A stretch of 61,767 bases of DNA from Flavobacteriales bacterium (lineage in GTDB: Bacteria; Bacteroidota; Bacteroidia; CAIKAF01): contig JANWWQ010000001.1 in assembly GCA_025055635.1 (NCBI GenBank), forward strand, positions 1 to 61,767. Direction: 5' to 3'. Positions 34,900-44,039 of the stretch are shown here, piece by piece. Position numbers and translations under genes: made by a program. The first letter of the stretch is position 1. Each line of letters opens with the position of its first letter. A model generated the notes under the pieces. It searched no databases, was not told the origin of the DNA, and saw only the letters and a list, made by a program, of their open reading frames with translations.

Positions 34900-36224
34900 A
34901 AACTATGGATACACAGCCCCACAACGACCCCATAATAGTAGGCCTGGACATCGGCACCACAAAAATTGTGGCTATGGTGGGCCGGCTGAACGAACACGGT
35001 AAGCTAGAAATTCTGGGCTATGGCAAAGCCGATAGTATTGGTGTACAGCGCGGTGTGGTCACCCACATCCCTCAGACCACCGATGCCATTTTGAAGGCCG
35101 TGCAAGAAGCAGAACGGGTGTCGGGTGTGGAAATCAAATCGGTGATTACGGGTATAGCTGGTCAGCATATCCGCAGCTATCAGCACAGGGGAATCCTGAC
35201 CCGTCCAAATCCGGATGAAGAGATCACACAAAAAGACATTGACACACTGATTGAAAACATGTATCGGCTGGCCATGCCGCCAGGTGAAGAGATTATCCAC
35301 GTATTGCCTCAGGAATATGTGGTGGATACCACACAAGGGGTGTACAACCCTATCGGAATGTTGGGTAGCCAAATTGAAGCTAATTTCCATATCGTCACTG
35401 GCCACGTATCGGCTGCCAGAAACATTTCGCGGTGTATTACCAACGCCGGCCTCACCCAAGCACAGCTTATCTTGGAACCCATCGCTTCGGCCGAGGCCGT
35501 TCTTCACCCCGACGAAAAAGAAGCCGGTGTGGCCCTCATTGACATCGGGGGAGGTACCACCGACATAGCAATTTTTCATGAATCACGCATACGTCATACG
35601 GCAGTCATTCCGCTCGGAGGTAATATTATCACTGAGGACATCCGGGCGGGCTGCAATATCATCCGCGACTATGCCGAACGGCTCAAGGTGCAGCACGGCT
35701 CGGCTCTGGCGCTGGAAAATCTGTCTAATAAGGTAGTTACGATTCCGGGACTTCACGGACGGCCCCCACGGGAAATTTCCTTGCGTACCCTAGCGGGAAT
35801 TATCCAGGCCCGCATGGAAGAAATTTTGGAGTATGTAATGTTTGAAATTAAACAATCCGGCTTTGAAAACAAGCTATCCATGGGGATGGTACTTACCGGA
35901 GGCGGAGCTCTTCTGAAAAACATCCGTCAGCTGGCAGAATATGTAACAGGAATGGAGGTGCGTATAGGAAGCCCCCGCGAGCATTTAGCCAACAGTCCCT
36001 TCAACGATAAGGTGGCCAACCCTGTTTTCGCTACATCCATCGGCCTGGTCATGATGGGCCTGGAAGAGGTTGTCGGACGTCAGAAGCTTATGGCCCAGGA
36101 ACAAAGCCAGTTACGTCGGCACGAGCCTCCGGCAACCCACTCCCATAAACAGGGGGGGCGCTTTTTTGAAATACTAAGGGGAATAGGCAGAGAATTCTTC
36201 GGGAGCGATGAACCTCAAAGCTGA
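34896..36224 (+). CDS. ftsA: Cell division protein FtsA
   Basis: 442 residues. Actin-like ATPase that tethers FtsZ to the membrane. Actin-fold motifs: VGLDIGTTKIVAMVGRL (phosphate 1), SVITGIAGQHI in the SHS2 (1C) region, ALIDIGGGTTDIAIF (phosphate 2) and GMVLTGGGALLKN (adenosine). The C-terminus (GGRFFEILRGIGREFFGSDE) is an amphipathic helix suited to membrane binding. Length is normal. Start overlaps ftsQ by four bases; ftsZ follows after 34 bp. Confidence 0.96.
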   Translation: MKTMDTQPHNDPIIVGLDIGTTKIVAMVGRLNEHGKLEILGYGKADSIGVQRGVVTHIPQTTDAILKAVQEAERVSGVEIKSVITGIAGQHIRSYQHRGILTRPNPDEEITQKDIDTLIENMYRLAMPPGEEIIHVLPQEYVVDTTQGVYNPIGMLGSQIEANFHIVTGHVSAARNISRCITNAGLTQAQLILEPIASAEAVLHPDEKEAGVALIDIGGGTTDIAIFHESRIRHTAVIPLGGNIITEDIRAGCNIIRDYAERLKVQHGSALALENLSNKVVTIPGLHGRPPREISLRTLAGIIQARMEEILEYVMFEIKQSGFENKLSMGMVLTGGGALLKNIRQLAEYVTGMEVRIGSPREHLANSPFNDKVANPVFATSIGLVMMGLEEVVGRQKLMAQEQSQLRRHEPPATHSHKQGGRFFEILRGIGREFFGSDEPQS

Positions 36225-36258
36225 AAAAACTTGAAAAACCCTATAAAAACCACAATCT

Positions 36259-37920
36259 ATGGATCCGCTTCACAACGATATCTATCTGAGTCCGCTGCTC
36301 ACAGTGGACAATCAGGACAACCCAACGTCTATCATCAAGGTGATTGGCGTGGGTGGCGGCGGTAGTAATGCCGTCAACCACATGTTCAACCAGGGCATTC
36401 GTGGGGTTAATTTCATGGTGTGCAACACGGATGCTCAGGACCTGGAAGCCAGCCCTGTGCCGGTGAAGATTCAGTTGGGCCGTAACCTTACCGAAGGTCG
36501 CGGGGCAGGGTCTATACCCGAGGTGGGACGCAGTGCTGCTCTGGAAAGCATTGAGGAATTGAAGGCGGCCTTAGGCAGCCATACCAAGATGGCCTTTATC
36601 ACCGCCGGTCTGGGAGGAGGTACTGGCACGGGCGCGGCCCCCGTCATTGCGGATTTGGCTCGGCAGATGGGTATCCTAACGGTGGCTATTGTTACCATGC
36701 CCTTCGCCTTTGAAGGGCGCCGGCGCCGAATGCAGGCAGAGGAAGGGCTGGAGCAATTACGCAACTGCGTAGATACAATCCTAGTGATATCCAATGAGAA
36801 ACTCCGAGAGATTTATGGTAACCTTACCTACTCCGCCGCTTTCGCTAAAGCCGACGATGTGCTGACCACGGCAGCCCGCTCTATTGCCGAAATCATTACT
36901 GTGAAGGGATATATCAATGTTGACTTTGCAGATGTATGCACCGTCATGCGCAACGGTGGCAATGCCCTTATGGGTTCAGCTATGGCATCAGGTGAAAACA
37001 GGGCTTTTAAGGCTGTGCACGCTGCCATTTCCTCACCGCTGCTCAACGACAATTGCATCGCTGGGGCCCAGCATGTCTTGTTGTACATCTCCACTGGTGC
37101 GCAGGAGCTGCTCATGGACGAAATCACGGAAATCACTGATTTTGTACAACAGGAAGCGGGCTCCAATGCCGATATTATTTGGGGCACAGGTCAGGATGAA
37201 AAACTAGGAGATAACCTTTGCGTCACAATCATTGCTACAGGCTTTAAGTCAGGGCAAAGAGAAGAAAAGGTATCTAGTCCAGAAAAAGTGAAGCTGGAAA
37301 TAACTAATCCAGAAAGTACACTAATTGCGGACCAGCCTGTCTTTGAAGAGCCTGTGTTCACGGTTACGGAAAAGCCCGAAACTGGTCTCGCTGAGGCGCC
37401 AGCTTTGCCCGAAACGATTCAGGAGCCTAAGCCCGAAGTTTTAGAATTAGACCTTACCACCCCCGTGGATCAGATTGTGAACCTGGATGAACCCACGTCT
37501 CCTTTTGAACATAGCGTTGAACAGAGCGAGTCCCTCTGGGAAGAAAAGCCTGTCACCGCCTCGCCTATGCCTCAGTTTTGCCAAGATACTACGAGGACCG
37601 AGCCCCCTCGACTTGACCTAAGCAAACCTACCGTAGTTCCGCCTGATAAAACGTCTGAGGACCTGAAGTCCTTCCAAAGTCGGATATTAAGGATAACGGA
37701 GGCCTCCCACATTTTGCGTTCGCCCTCCGCTTTACGAGATTTGGAAAACGAGCCGGCATTTAAGCGGCGTAACCTCAGATTTGAGGAAATTGGGCCTACC
37801 GACCAGACTGCGATAGACAAACCCAATCCCCTCTCTAATTGGAGTATCAACGACCCTAAAAGCCCCAGTAATTCCCTTTTTAAGCGAAATAACTCCTACT
37901 TACATGGTAATGTCGATTAG
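36259..37920 (+). CDS. ftsZ: Cell division protein FtsZ
   Basis: 553 residues. Tubulin-like GTPase that forms the division ring. GTP-binding: IKVIGVGGGGSNAVNHM at 26-42, signature GGGTGTG at 119-125, and the catalytic T7 loop NVDFADVCTVM. The GTPase body ends near residue 335; a long acidic, proline-rich linker of about 180 residues follows, and the last segment (NSLFKRNNSYLHGNVD) contains a basic patch that may be the C-terminal peptide bound by FtsA. The length well above the E. coli protein (383) is due to the linker, as in other Bacteroidota. Last gene of the division cluster; no clear terminator follows. Confidence 0.96.
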   Translation: MDPLHNDIYLSPLLTVDNQDNPTSIIKVIGVGGGGSNAVNHMFNQGIRGVNFMVCNTDAQDLEASPVPVKIQLGRNLTEGRGAGSIPEVGRSAALESIEELKAALGSHTKMAFITAGLGGGTGTGAAPVIADLARQMGILTVAIVTMPFAFEGRRRRMQAEEGLEQLRNCVDTILVISNEKLREIYGNLTYSAAFAKADDVLTTAARSIAEIITVKGYINVDFADVCTVMRNGGNALMGSAMASGENRAFKAVHAAISSPLLNDNCIAGAQHVLLYISTGAQELLMDEITEITDFVQQEAGSNADIIWGTGQDEKLGDNLCVTIIATGFKSGQREEKVSSPEKVKLEITNPESTLIADQPVFEEPVFTVTEKPETGLAEAPALPETIQEPKPEVLELDLTTPVDQIVNLDEPTSPFEHSVEQSESLWEEKPVTASPMPQFCQDTTRTEPPRLDLSKPTVVPPDKTSEDLKSFQSRILRITEASHILRSPSALRDLENEPAFKRRNLRFEEIGPTDQTAIDKPNPLSNWSINDPKSPSNSLFKRNNSYLHGNVD

Positions 37921-37980
37921 TCAAATTAGAGAATTTTGGAAGGGCATATAAGGGAGGGAAATTCCTATCTCACAGGCAAG

Positions 37981-38008
37981 TTTGAGCAGGAGATACCGCC
38001 TAAATTTG
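37981..38008 (+). promoter_or_regulatory. Predicted promoter of the SGNH hydrolase gene
   Basis: TTTG at 37981-37984 and TAAATTTG at 38001-38008 are separated by 16 bp, close to the Bacteroidota -33/-7 arrangement. The -7 box ends 19 bp before the ATG at 38028. This suggests that the gene is transcribed apart from ftsZ. Confidence 0.55.
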
Positions 38009-38027
38009 CCCATAGGATCGGGCCCTC

Positions 38028-38687
38028 ATGGGGAAATGGTCCTTCGTGGTAGCGCTTTTGGGTGCATCTTGGTTACAGGCTCAGACGGTTCTAATTATCG
38101 GTGATTCTCATATAGTAGGAGATTTTGGGGAATACTTTCACTGGGAACTTCACAAGCTAAATAGATATGACATTCTTTCGCTGGGGATTGGGGGTGCCGG
38201 CTCTCTACATTTTACAAATACCCTGAAAAACCATTGTTGCGGTTACAAATTTCGGGAGTCCTGCCGAGGAGAAAAACTAGTCAAAGGACAAAAGATTAGG
38301 GTTTTGGAGGAGGGTAAGGGCGCTGATGGTGGGATGATTTTGCCTGGCTTTCATTCTCAACTTGGCGAATTACTACAGGCCTACAGACCTGAAGTAGTGG
38401 TGGTTGCTTTGGGTTCCAATAATGTGAATGCCCATGGGCACTTGTTGCGGCTTATCAAGCGTCACTGTCCAGCTGCTCGTATCGCTTGGATAGGGCCATT
38501 TTTACGATTGGTGTTGGAACAGCGCCTTCGGGCTATTCAGGCTGCTATAAAAAGAGAACCCTCCGCAATTCTCATTCGTAGTGATGACATTTTGGGGCAT
38601 GACATCCTAAAGTCGGCTCATTTTACAGGCGCCATGGCGAGGAAATGGGCTGCCGCAGTGGTGGAGCGGCTCAAGACAACCCTTTGA
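38028..38687 (+). CDS. SGNH/GDSL-like hydrolase, secreted
   Basis: 219 residues. A signal peptide (WSFVVALLGASWLQAQ) leads straight into block I, VLIIGDSHIVGDFG, with nucleophile Ser27. Block II Gly is in LGIGGAGSLHF, block III in VVVALGSNNVNAHG. The block V His is probably in KSAHFTGAMARKWA, but the Asp expected three residues before it is a Lys, so the catalytic Asp is missing or lies elsewhere. Two cysteine pairs (NHCCGYKFRESC) are unusual. Related secreted enzymes act on acetyl groups of polysaccharides or peptidoglycan; with ftsZ upstream a cell-wall substrate is tempting, but that is inference. Activity is uncertain. Confidence 0.75.
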   Translation: MGKWSFVVALLGASWLQAQTVLIIGDSHIVGDFGEYFHWELHKLNRYDILSLGIGGAGSLHFTNTLKNHCCGYKFRESCRGEKLVKGQKIRVLEEGKGADGGMILPGFHSQLGELLQAYRPEVVVVALGSNNVNAHGHLLRLIKRHCPAARIAWIGPFLRLVLEQRLRAIQAAIKREPSAILIRSDDILGHDILKSAHFTGAMARKWAAAVVERLKTTL

Positions 38688-38727
38688 AAAAAGGAAAAGT
38701 AAAGTGCCAATAGGGTTAAAAAAGTTG

Positions 38728-38735
38728 TAATTTTG
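38728..38735 (+). promoter_or_regulatory. Predicted -7 promoter element of the subtilase gene
   Basis: TAATTTTG matches TAnnTTTG and ends 6 bp before the ATG at 38742, which would make the transcript start on the ATG itself. No -33 element is clear. Confidence 0.5.
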
Positions 38736-38741
38736 AAAGTT

Positions 38742-41700
38742 ATGCGTCCAAAATTTCAATTTATTCAACTGTGGACTGCTTTATTGTTTTTTTTCATCTT
38801 TTTCTGGGCACGGGATGTTCACACCCAACGAGGATTAAATATTCCTACCGAATATTCTGAAGGGGTTCATTATGAGTCGGGAGTAGCGGTTGCAAAACTT
38901 CCTGAGGGTCTGGATGAGTCTGTTCTCCAAGAGCCTGGCATATCTGCCCTATTGCAATCCTGGGGCTTGGAGTGGCAAAAATTTTTCCCTCAGGCTGAAA
39001 AGCCCTCCAAAAGGTTTAATGATTTTGGCGAACCATTGGTGGACTTGACTAGAATAATACGTTTTGAATGGCAACATGAAGAATCTGTAAAAGAAATGCT
39101 TCTTAAACTCCGCACTCTCACAAATTGGGAATATCTTCAGCCGTTGTACTTCTATGAACCAATCGGAGAGGAAAAGACCACTTTCATTCCTTCCGATCCC
39201 AATATCAGTAGCCAATATTATTTAGGCCTTATACAAGCCTATGAGGCCTGGGATATTACGCAAGGCGATACCAACGTGGTGGTGGCCATCGTGGACGGAG
39301 GCACCAACTTCGGGCATGCCGATTTGCAGAACTATAAGTACAATTATGGCGATCCGCTGGATGGACTTGATAACGATGGTAACGGTTATTTAGATGATTG
39401 TTGCGGTTGGAGCACGGGAAATAATACCAATCAGACCCAGTACAACTTTAATGGGGGTAGTAACCACGGGGTATTTGTCAGTGGTGTGGCCAGCGCTACG
39501 ACCAACAATGCCATTGGCATTGCCGGCGTGGGTTTTGCCTGTCGGTATATGCCAGTAAAAATAGTGAATCCAAGTGGACAGTGGAACGGAGGCATCGCTG
39601 GCATTTTTTATGCTGCCTTTATGGGAGCTGATGTGATAAATTGTAGTTGGGGCAGTATTTATCCTGACCCTTTGCTAGAAGACGTAACACGCTATGCCGT
39701 TTTTAACAAAAACTGTCTTTTGGTTGCCGCGGCGGGCAATTCTAATCCTTCCTCCCACGTGCCCTACTACCCGGCTGCCTACGAGTGGTGTATGGCCGTT
39801 GCGGGTACTACGGCTTCCGACCTGAAGTGGGGGACCTTCACCTCAGGATCCTCGTATTACGACGAAGTAGATATATCCGCGCCCGCCCATAACATCCTCT
39901 CTACGTCGGTATCTGGATATGCAACCAGCTCCGGTACCTCATTCTCCACACCGATGGTGTCGGCCGCTGGAGCTTTAGTGAAATCGGTCTTTCCCACTTA
40001 CCAGGCCCGTCAAATCAGGGCGCTTCTCATTGAGCGTTCCGACGATATTTACGGACTGCCCGGGAATGCTCCCTACTTGCATAAACTAGGTAAGGGTCGG
40101 TTGAATGTTTTTAAAGCAGTCCAAGGACCTACAAGTCCATCCCCAGAAATGATCATCCGGACCATCTCGGATGGTAACGATAATCTTCCTCATGCCGGTG
40201 AAACCGTTTCTCTTTCGGGCCAATTCATTAATTGGCTATTACCCTCATCGCCTGCGCTTACAGCCACCTTGTCCACCACCTCGCCCCATATTTCAATTAT
40301 TGATCCTACCACTATCATAGGATCTTTAGGCACGTTAGGCACCTTCAATTCTTCAGCTGATCCTTTTGTCTTTACTGTGCTTCCTTCTTGCCCTCCGGAT
40401 CACCGGGCTTTATTTATTGTTCAATACACCGACGGGGCTTACACCCACCGGCAGGTATTCCATTTGACTGTGAATCCTTCGTATGTGGACATTACCATTA
40501 ATGCATGCCACAGTACAGTGGCCTCTAATGGAAGAATTGGCTTTGCGGACGAGGATTTGTATTTTGGAAAGGGCTTAAGTAAGAATGGACTGCGTAATGC
40601 CTTAGAGGCTTGTTCCTTTATCGTAGGCAACAGCTCCTCTCGCGTGTCTGACGCTACGTTTGGTTCCTCCGTAGTGCCTTTTGACCAGGACTTTGTTCCA
40701 GTTCAGCCGGCTTTGCCTGTAGTTCCCTCTGTGGTCAGTCATTATGATGTGGCAGGCGTTTTCAATGACCATGGTGCTGGGGCTGCCAAGCTGAACGTGG
40801 AAGTCAGTTACCGGGCATATGCCTGGAACAATCCTGGAGATCAGAATTTCATTATTTTGGATTATGTAATAAAAAACACTGGCAGTTCCCATTTGGCCAA
40901 TGTATATGCAGGGCTTTTCGCCAACTGGCGCATTCTTAATGGTCAGGCTTTTACATGGGATAATGTGGCTGCTTGGGATGCATCGCGAAACTTAGGTTAT
41001 GTTTATTCTTCTCTAAATCCACAAGGGGGATATGCGGGCATTAAATTTTTGGGTTATACACCCCCGGCCTATTATGCATTCAACAATGACGGGGCGGGGG
41101 GATCCATTAATGTGTATGATGGCTTTACCACGGCTGAAAAATGGCAAGCTCTGAGCAACGGCGTGTCCCGGCCCACGTCCAGCCCTGGCACTACATCATC
41201 TCTGATTGGCACAGGGCCTTTTGATATTGCTGCTGGGGCTTACGCTCGGGTGTCTTTTGCCCTGGTTGTGGGTGACAATCTAGGCCAGCTGCAGGCGGCA
41301 GCCGATGCTGCTCAGCTCCGCTACGAGAGCCTCTTTAGTCAATGGACAGGCTCAGTGAACAACGACTGGAACAATCCGGCCAACTGGTCCCCTTCTGGTG
41401 TCCCAACCGCAGGGCAAGATGTGCTTATTGGAAGTGCACCCCACCAACCCCATACCAGTGGTCCCTCTCAATGCCGGGACCTGGTGGTGAAAACAGGACA
41501 AACCCTCTACGTGGAGCCGGGGGCTCCACTGACTGTGAACCGTATGCTGGTAAACAATGGCCAGGTGATCGTAAACCACAGTCCCGGACTTGTGCAGACA
41601 TCAGAAAGTATCCTCGCAGGCAATGGAACCTGGAAAGTGAGACGTCAGCTTGTTAATTCCGGTTTAAGCCATCATTTTGTGGGTAGTGCAGTGGCCCCTT

Positions 41701-42983
41701 TCTCTTTGTCAGATGTGGCCGCAGATATTGGGGGCTTTGGCCTGAATTCTTATGCCACTTTTGACGGGATTAATGTGCAGATGGCCACGTGTTCTCCCCC
41801 CTATTATATCACTCCTACTTCACCGTACGGGAACATTTTGCAATACAATGAAGCTGAGGTAACCACCTGTCATATGGAGGGCTGGGAAGTGCGTACCGGT
41901 GGCTCCGGCCAGTCTGGACGGGGGTATGCGGTGCTTGCCCCCTCTGGAACCTGGTTGGATGTTAATGGTACTATCCATAATCAGGAGGTAGTGTTCTCCG
42001 GGGTGACGCGGACCGCTACCAACAGCAGTTTATTCCAAGGAATCAATCTGGTGGCCAACCCCTATCCGTCTTCTTTGGACTGGTTGGCATTTCGAGCCTC
42101 CAATCTGGGGGCCATTCAAGGTTCCGGATACTTGTATAATCAGGGATCCTGGGTCACTTTGGATGCCTTTACCCCGGGACAGCGCATTGCTCCCCTGCAA
42201 GGTTTTGAAGTGGAAGCCTGGAATATTCCTGGAGTGTATTCCATCACATTCAGGAACAACCAGCGAAGCGCCGGTATGTCGTCTTTTTTTTCAGAGGGCG
42301 AACCTTACAGCGGGCGCCTGATTATAACGGTCATGGACCCGTCGTCCGGTCGTCAACAGGAGGCATTCGTGTATATCACGGAAGCTGCGACTTGGCAATG
42401 GGACCCCGCTCTGGATGGCAAAAAGTTTCCCAATGATGCTCATTGGCCAGATTTATGGCTGCGCACCCGTCACGATTCTTTGCCTTACAGTGTGATGGCT
42501 ATACCTGCATTGACTAACTCCGATACGCTATGGTTATGGCTGAGTCCACCCGCTGGGACCTCTGAGTTGGTTTTGCAAGTGGAAGGACTGGGTTTTGGAA
42601 CGGACCTTCCTGCCTGGGCGCAGCTTCATGATACTTCTGGTGCTGAATTAGCCGTATTCTCATCCACAAGTCCCTCATGCACGCTCTCAATTTTCGGGGC
42701 AAAAATGTTTTACCTCACTTTCCACTCCGGCGCAGGGAGTGTAGGTGCCTCCGATGCTGAACAAAACCTAGCCTGGTTTATCTATCCAACTGTCCGGTTC
42801 AGTAATTCTGTAAATAATGGTTTCTGGAAATTATTTGATGCCACAGGCCGCATGGTGGCTTCAGCTAATATCACTGGAAATCAGGTATGGCTTCCTTCGG
42901 GTTTGGCTTCGGGCGTCTATGTGTTTTCCTGGTTAAATTCTAGCACGGGAACCCAGAACTGGATGCGAATATTGATTCCATAA
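38742..42983 (+). CDS. Secreted S8 subtilisin-like protease with T9SS sorting domain
   Basis: 1413 residues from the ATG at 38742; an in-frame TTG at 38733 lies inside the promoter box and is rejected. A signal sequence (LWTALLFFFIFFWARDVH) is followed by a ~130-residue pro-region. The S8 domain shows Asp185 (VVVAIVDGG), His242 (SNHGVFVSGVAS), the oxyanion Asn333 (AAAGNSN) and Ser400 (SSGTSFSTPMVS). A Ca-like DNDGNGYLDD stretch lies nearby. About 900 residues of beta-rich domains follow, including a TGSVNNDWNNPANWSPSGVP segment typical of secreted Bacteroidota proteins. The end (FWKLFDATGRMVASANI, LASGVYVFSW) is a type A sorting domain. It is expected to be surface-bound or released; its substrate is unknown. 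Confidence 0.93.
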   Translation: MRPKFQFIQLWTALLFFFIFFWARDVHTQRGLNIPTEYSEGVHYESGVAVAKLPEGLDESVLQEPGISALLQSWGLEWQKFFPQAEKPSKRFNDFGEPLVDLTRIIRFEWQHEESVKEMLLKLRTLTNWEYLQPLYFYEPIGEEKTTFIPSDPNISSQYYLGLIQAYEAWDITQGDTNVVVAIVDGGTNFGHADLQNYKYNYGDPLDGLDNDGNGYLDDCCGWSTGNNTNQTQYNFNGGSNHGVFVSGVASATTNNAIGIAGVGFACRYMPVKIVNPSGQWNGGIAGIFYAAFMGADVINCSWGSIYPDPLLEDVTRYAVFNKNCLLVAAAGNSNPSSHVPYYPAAYEWCMAVAGTTASDLKWGTFTSGSSYYDEVDISAPAHNILSTSVSGYATSSGTSFSTPMVSAAGALVKSVFPTYQARQIRALLIERSDDIYGLPGNAPYLHKLGKGRLNVFKAVQGPTSPSPEMIIRTISDGNDNLPHAGETVSLSGQFINWLLPSSPALTATLSTTSPHISIIDPTTIIGSLGTLGTFNSSADPFVFTVLPSCPPDHRALFIVQYTDGAYTHRQVFHLTVNPSYVDITINACHSTVASNGRIGFADEDLYFGKGLSKNGLRNALEACSFIVGNSSSRVSDATFGSSVVPFDQDFVPVQPALPVVPSVVSHYDVAGVFNDHGAGAAKLNVEVSYRAYAWNNPGDQNFIILDYVIKNTGSSHLANVYAGLFANWRILNGQAFTWDNVAAWDASRNLGYVYSSLNPQGGYAGIKFLGYTPPAYYAFNNDGAGGSINVYDGFTTAEKWQALSNGVSRPTSSPGTTSSLIGTGPFDIAAGAYARVSFALVVGDNLGQLQAAADAAQLRYESLFSQWTGSVNNDWNNPANWSPSGVPTAGQDVLIGSAPHQPHTSGPSQCRDLVVKTGQTLYVEPGAPLTVNRMLVNNGQVIVNHSPGLVQTSESILAGNGTWKVRRQLVNSGLSHHFVGSAVAPFSLSDVAADIGGFGLNSYATFDGINVQMATCSPPYYITPTSPYGNILQYNEAEVTTCHMEGWEVRTGGSGQSGRGYAVLAPSGTWLDVNGTIHNQEVVFSGVTRTATNSSLFQGINLVANPYPSSLDWLAFRASNLGAIQGSGYLYNQGSWVTLDAFTPGQRIAPLQGFEVEAWNIPGVYSITFRNNQRSAGMSSFFSEGEPYSGRLIITVMDPSSGRQQEAFVYITEAATWQWDPALDGKKFPNDAHWPDLWLRTRHDSLPYSVMAIPALTNSDTLWLWLSPPAGTSELVLQVEGLGFGTDLPAWAQLHDTSGAELAVFSSTSPSCTLSIFGAKMFYLTFHSGAGSVGASDAEQNLAWFIYPTVRFSNSVNNGFWKLFDATGRMVASANITGNQVWLPSGLASGVYVFSWLNSSTGTQNWMRILIP

Positions 42984-43046
42984 AATTTTTAATTGAGGAA
43001 AGAAAAGATGGAAAGAATTTGGAGGAATTAAATGATCAAAATCCCG

Positions 43047-43054
43047 TATATTTG
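43047..43054 (+). promoter_or_regulatory. Predicted -7 promoter element of tRNA-Lys
   Basis: TATATTTG, an exact TAnnTTTG match, ends 17 bp before the tRNA. The nearest TTTG (43018-43021) is 25 bp upstream of it, a little far for a -33 element. Confidence 0.55.
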
Positions 43055-43071
43055 CGGCCTGTTTTGGGGGT

Positions 43072-43144
43072 GATTCCGTAGCTCAGCAGGTAGAGCATTA
43101 CACTTTTAATGTAAGGGTCCTGGGTTCGAATCCCAGCGGAATCA
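43072..43144 (+). tRNA. tRNA-Lys (anticodon TTT)
   Basis: Full cloverleaf. Acceptor GATTCCG pairs with CGGAATC and the discriminator is A. The D stem is GCTC/GAGC, the anticodon stem TTACA/TGTAA with loop CTTTTAA, so the anticodon is TTT, and the T arm is CTGGG-TTCGAAT-CCCAG. The 3' CCA is not encoded (CTT follows). It has its own promoter box upstream and a strong terminator 11 bp downstream, so it is a single-gene unit. Confidence 0.97.
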
Positions 43145-43155
43145 CTTGTGAAATT

Positions 43156-43184
43156 GGCGTGCACAAGCACGCCTTTTCATTTTT
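43156..43184 (+). terminator. Rho-independent terminator of tRNA-Lys
   Basis: Perfect 7-bp stem GGCGTGC/GCACGCC (43156-43162 and 43167-43173) with loop ACAA, followed by TTTTCATTTTT. It overlaps the stop codon (43177-43179) of the convergent metal-receptor gene. Confidence 0.85.
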
Positions 43185-44001
43185 GGAGGCTTGTGAATAG
43201 GGGAGCAATTATTTGGGCGCGCACATTTTCCAAATATCGGAAAGCCTCAATCATACGGCTTCCATACCAGGAAAACATTTCGCCATCGGCTAGGAAGATA
43301 GCCGAATTGGGGAGAAGCTTGGCAATTTCATCCTTATGTTTTTCGTTGAATGGGTAGGGCTCGCTGGAAAGCACGACTAACGTGGGATGAGCTTGTCGGA
43401 TTTCCTGTTCGGAAAGGGTGGGGTAGCGGTCGGGGTGATCAGCAAATACATTTTGCATACCGCAAAGGGCCATCATGTGATGGATGAAAGTGCTGTGGTT
43501 CACGGTCATATAAGGCCGGCGCCAGATGAGGTAAAGAGTGGGCACCCTATCAGAAGGTGTTTTGAGCCATTTTCGGGCTTTCTCCACATCGCGTAACAAA
43601 GCATGCGCTGCTTCGGGGGTGCCACACACATCGCCGAGCAGTTGCATCATCTCTATAGCTGAATCGTAATCCTTAACATCGCTAATCCAGACGGGCAGGC
43701 CCTGATTTTTGAGAAAAAGGAGTTTTTCCTTTTCATTTTCCTCTTTATTGGCTACGATGAGGTCGGGCTGGAGCGCTTGAATAATTTCAGGTTTAAAGTT
43801 TTTCGTGCCCCCAACGATGGTTTTCGTCTTGCGAAAATGGTTCGGATGAACGCAAAACTTGGTGATACCGACGATTCGCGACTCTAATCCCAGGTCATGG
43901 AGGTATTCAGTTAGGGAAGGAACTAGGCTGATGATCCGCTGCGGGCGGGGGGGAACCTGTATGGCAAAACCCATTTGGTCGCGAACGGTACGGAGTTCCA
44001 T
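43177..44001 (-). CDS. BtuF-like helical backbone metal receptor (ABC substrate-binding type)
   Basis: 274 residues, ATG at 44001. The sequence PPRPQRIISLVPSLTEYLHDLG, KFCVHPNHFRKTKTIVGG, EIIQALQPDLIVANKEENEK and the closing LSSEPYPFNEKH are typical of class III substrate-binding proteins for cobalamin or iron chelates. No signal peptide or lipobox is present: the mature-type sequence starts almost at residue 1, and the in-frame upstream codons reach a stop after seven codons without an ATG. It may therefore act in the cytoplasm or be mis-started. No ABC permease or ATPase is adjacent. Function as a cobalamin-binding protein is plausible but not shown. Confidence 0.8.
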   Translation of the reverse strand: MELRTVRDQMGFAIQVPPRPQRIISLVPSLTEYLHDLGLESRIVGITKFCVHPNHFRKTKTIVGGTKNFKPEIIQALQPDLIVANKEENEKEKLLFLKNQGLPVWISDVKDYDSAIEMMQLLGDVCGTPEAAHALLRDVEKARKWLKTPSDRVPTLYLIWRRPYMTVNHSTFIHHMMALCGMQNVFADHPDRYPTLSEQEIRQAHPTLVVLSSEPYPFNEKHKDEIAKLLPNSAIFLADGEMFSWYGSRMIEAFRYLENVRAQIIAPLFTSLQK

Positions 44002-44039
44002 GAGTAATAGGGATAATGCAATTTAGGAAGAAGGGAGAG

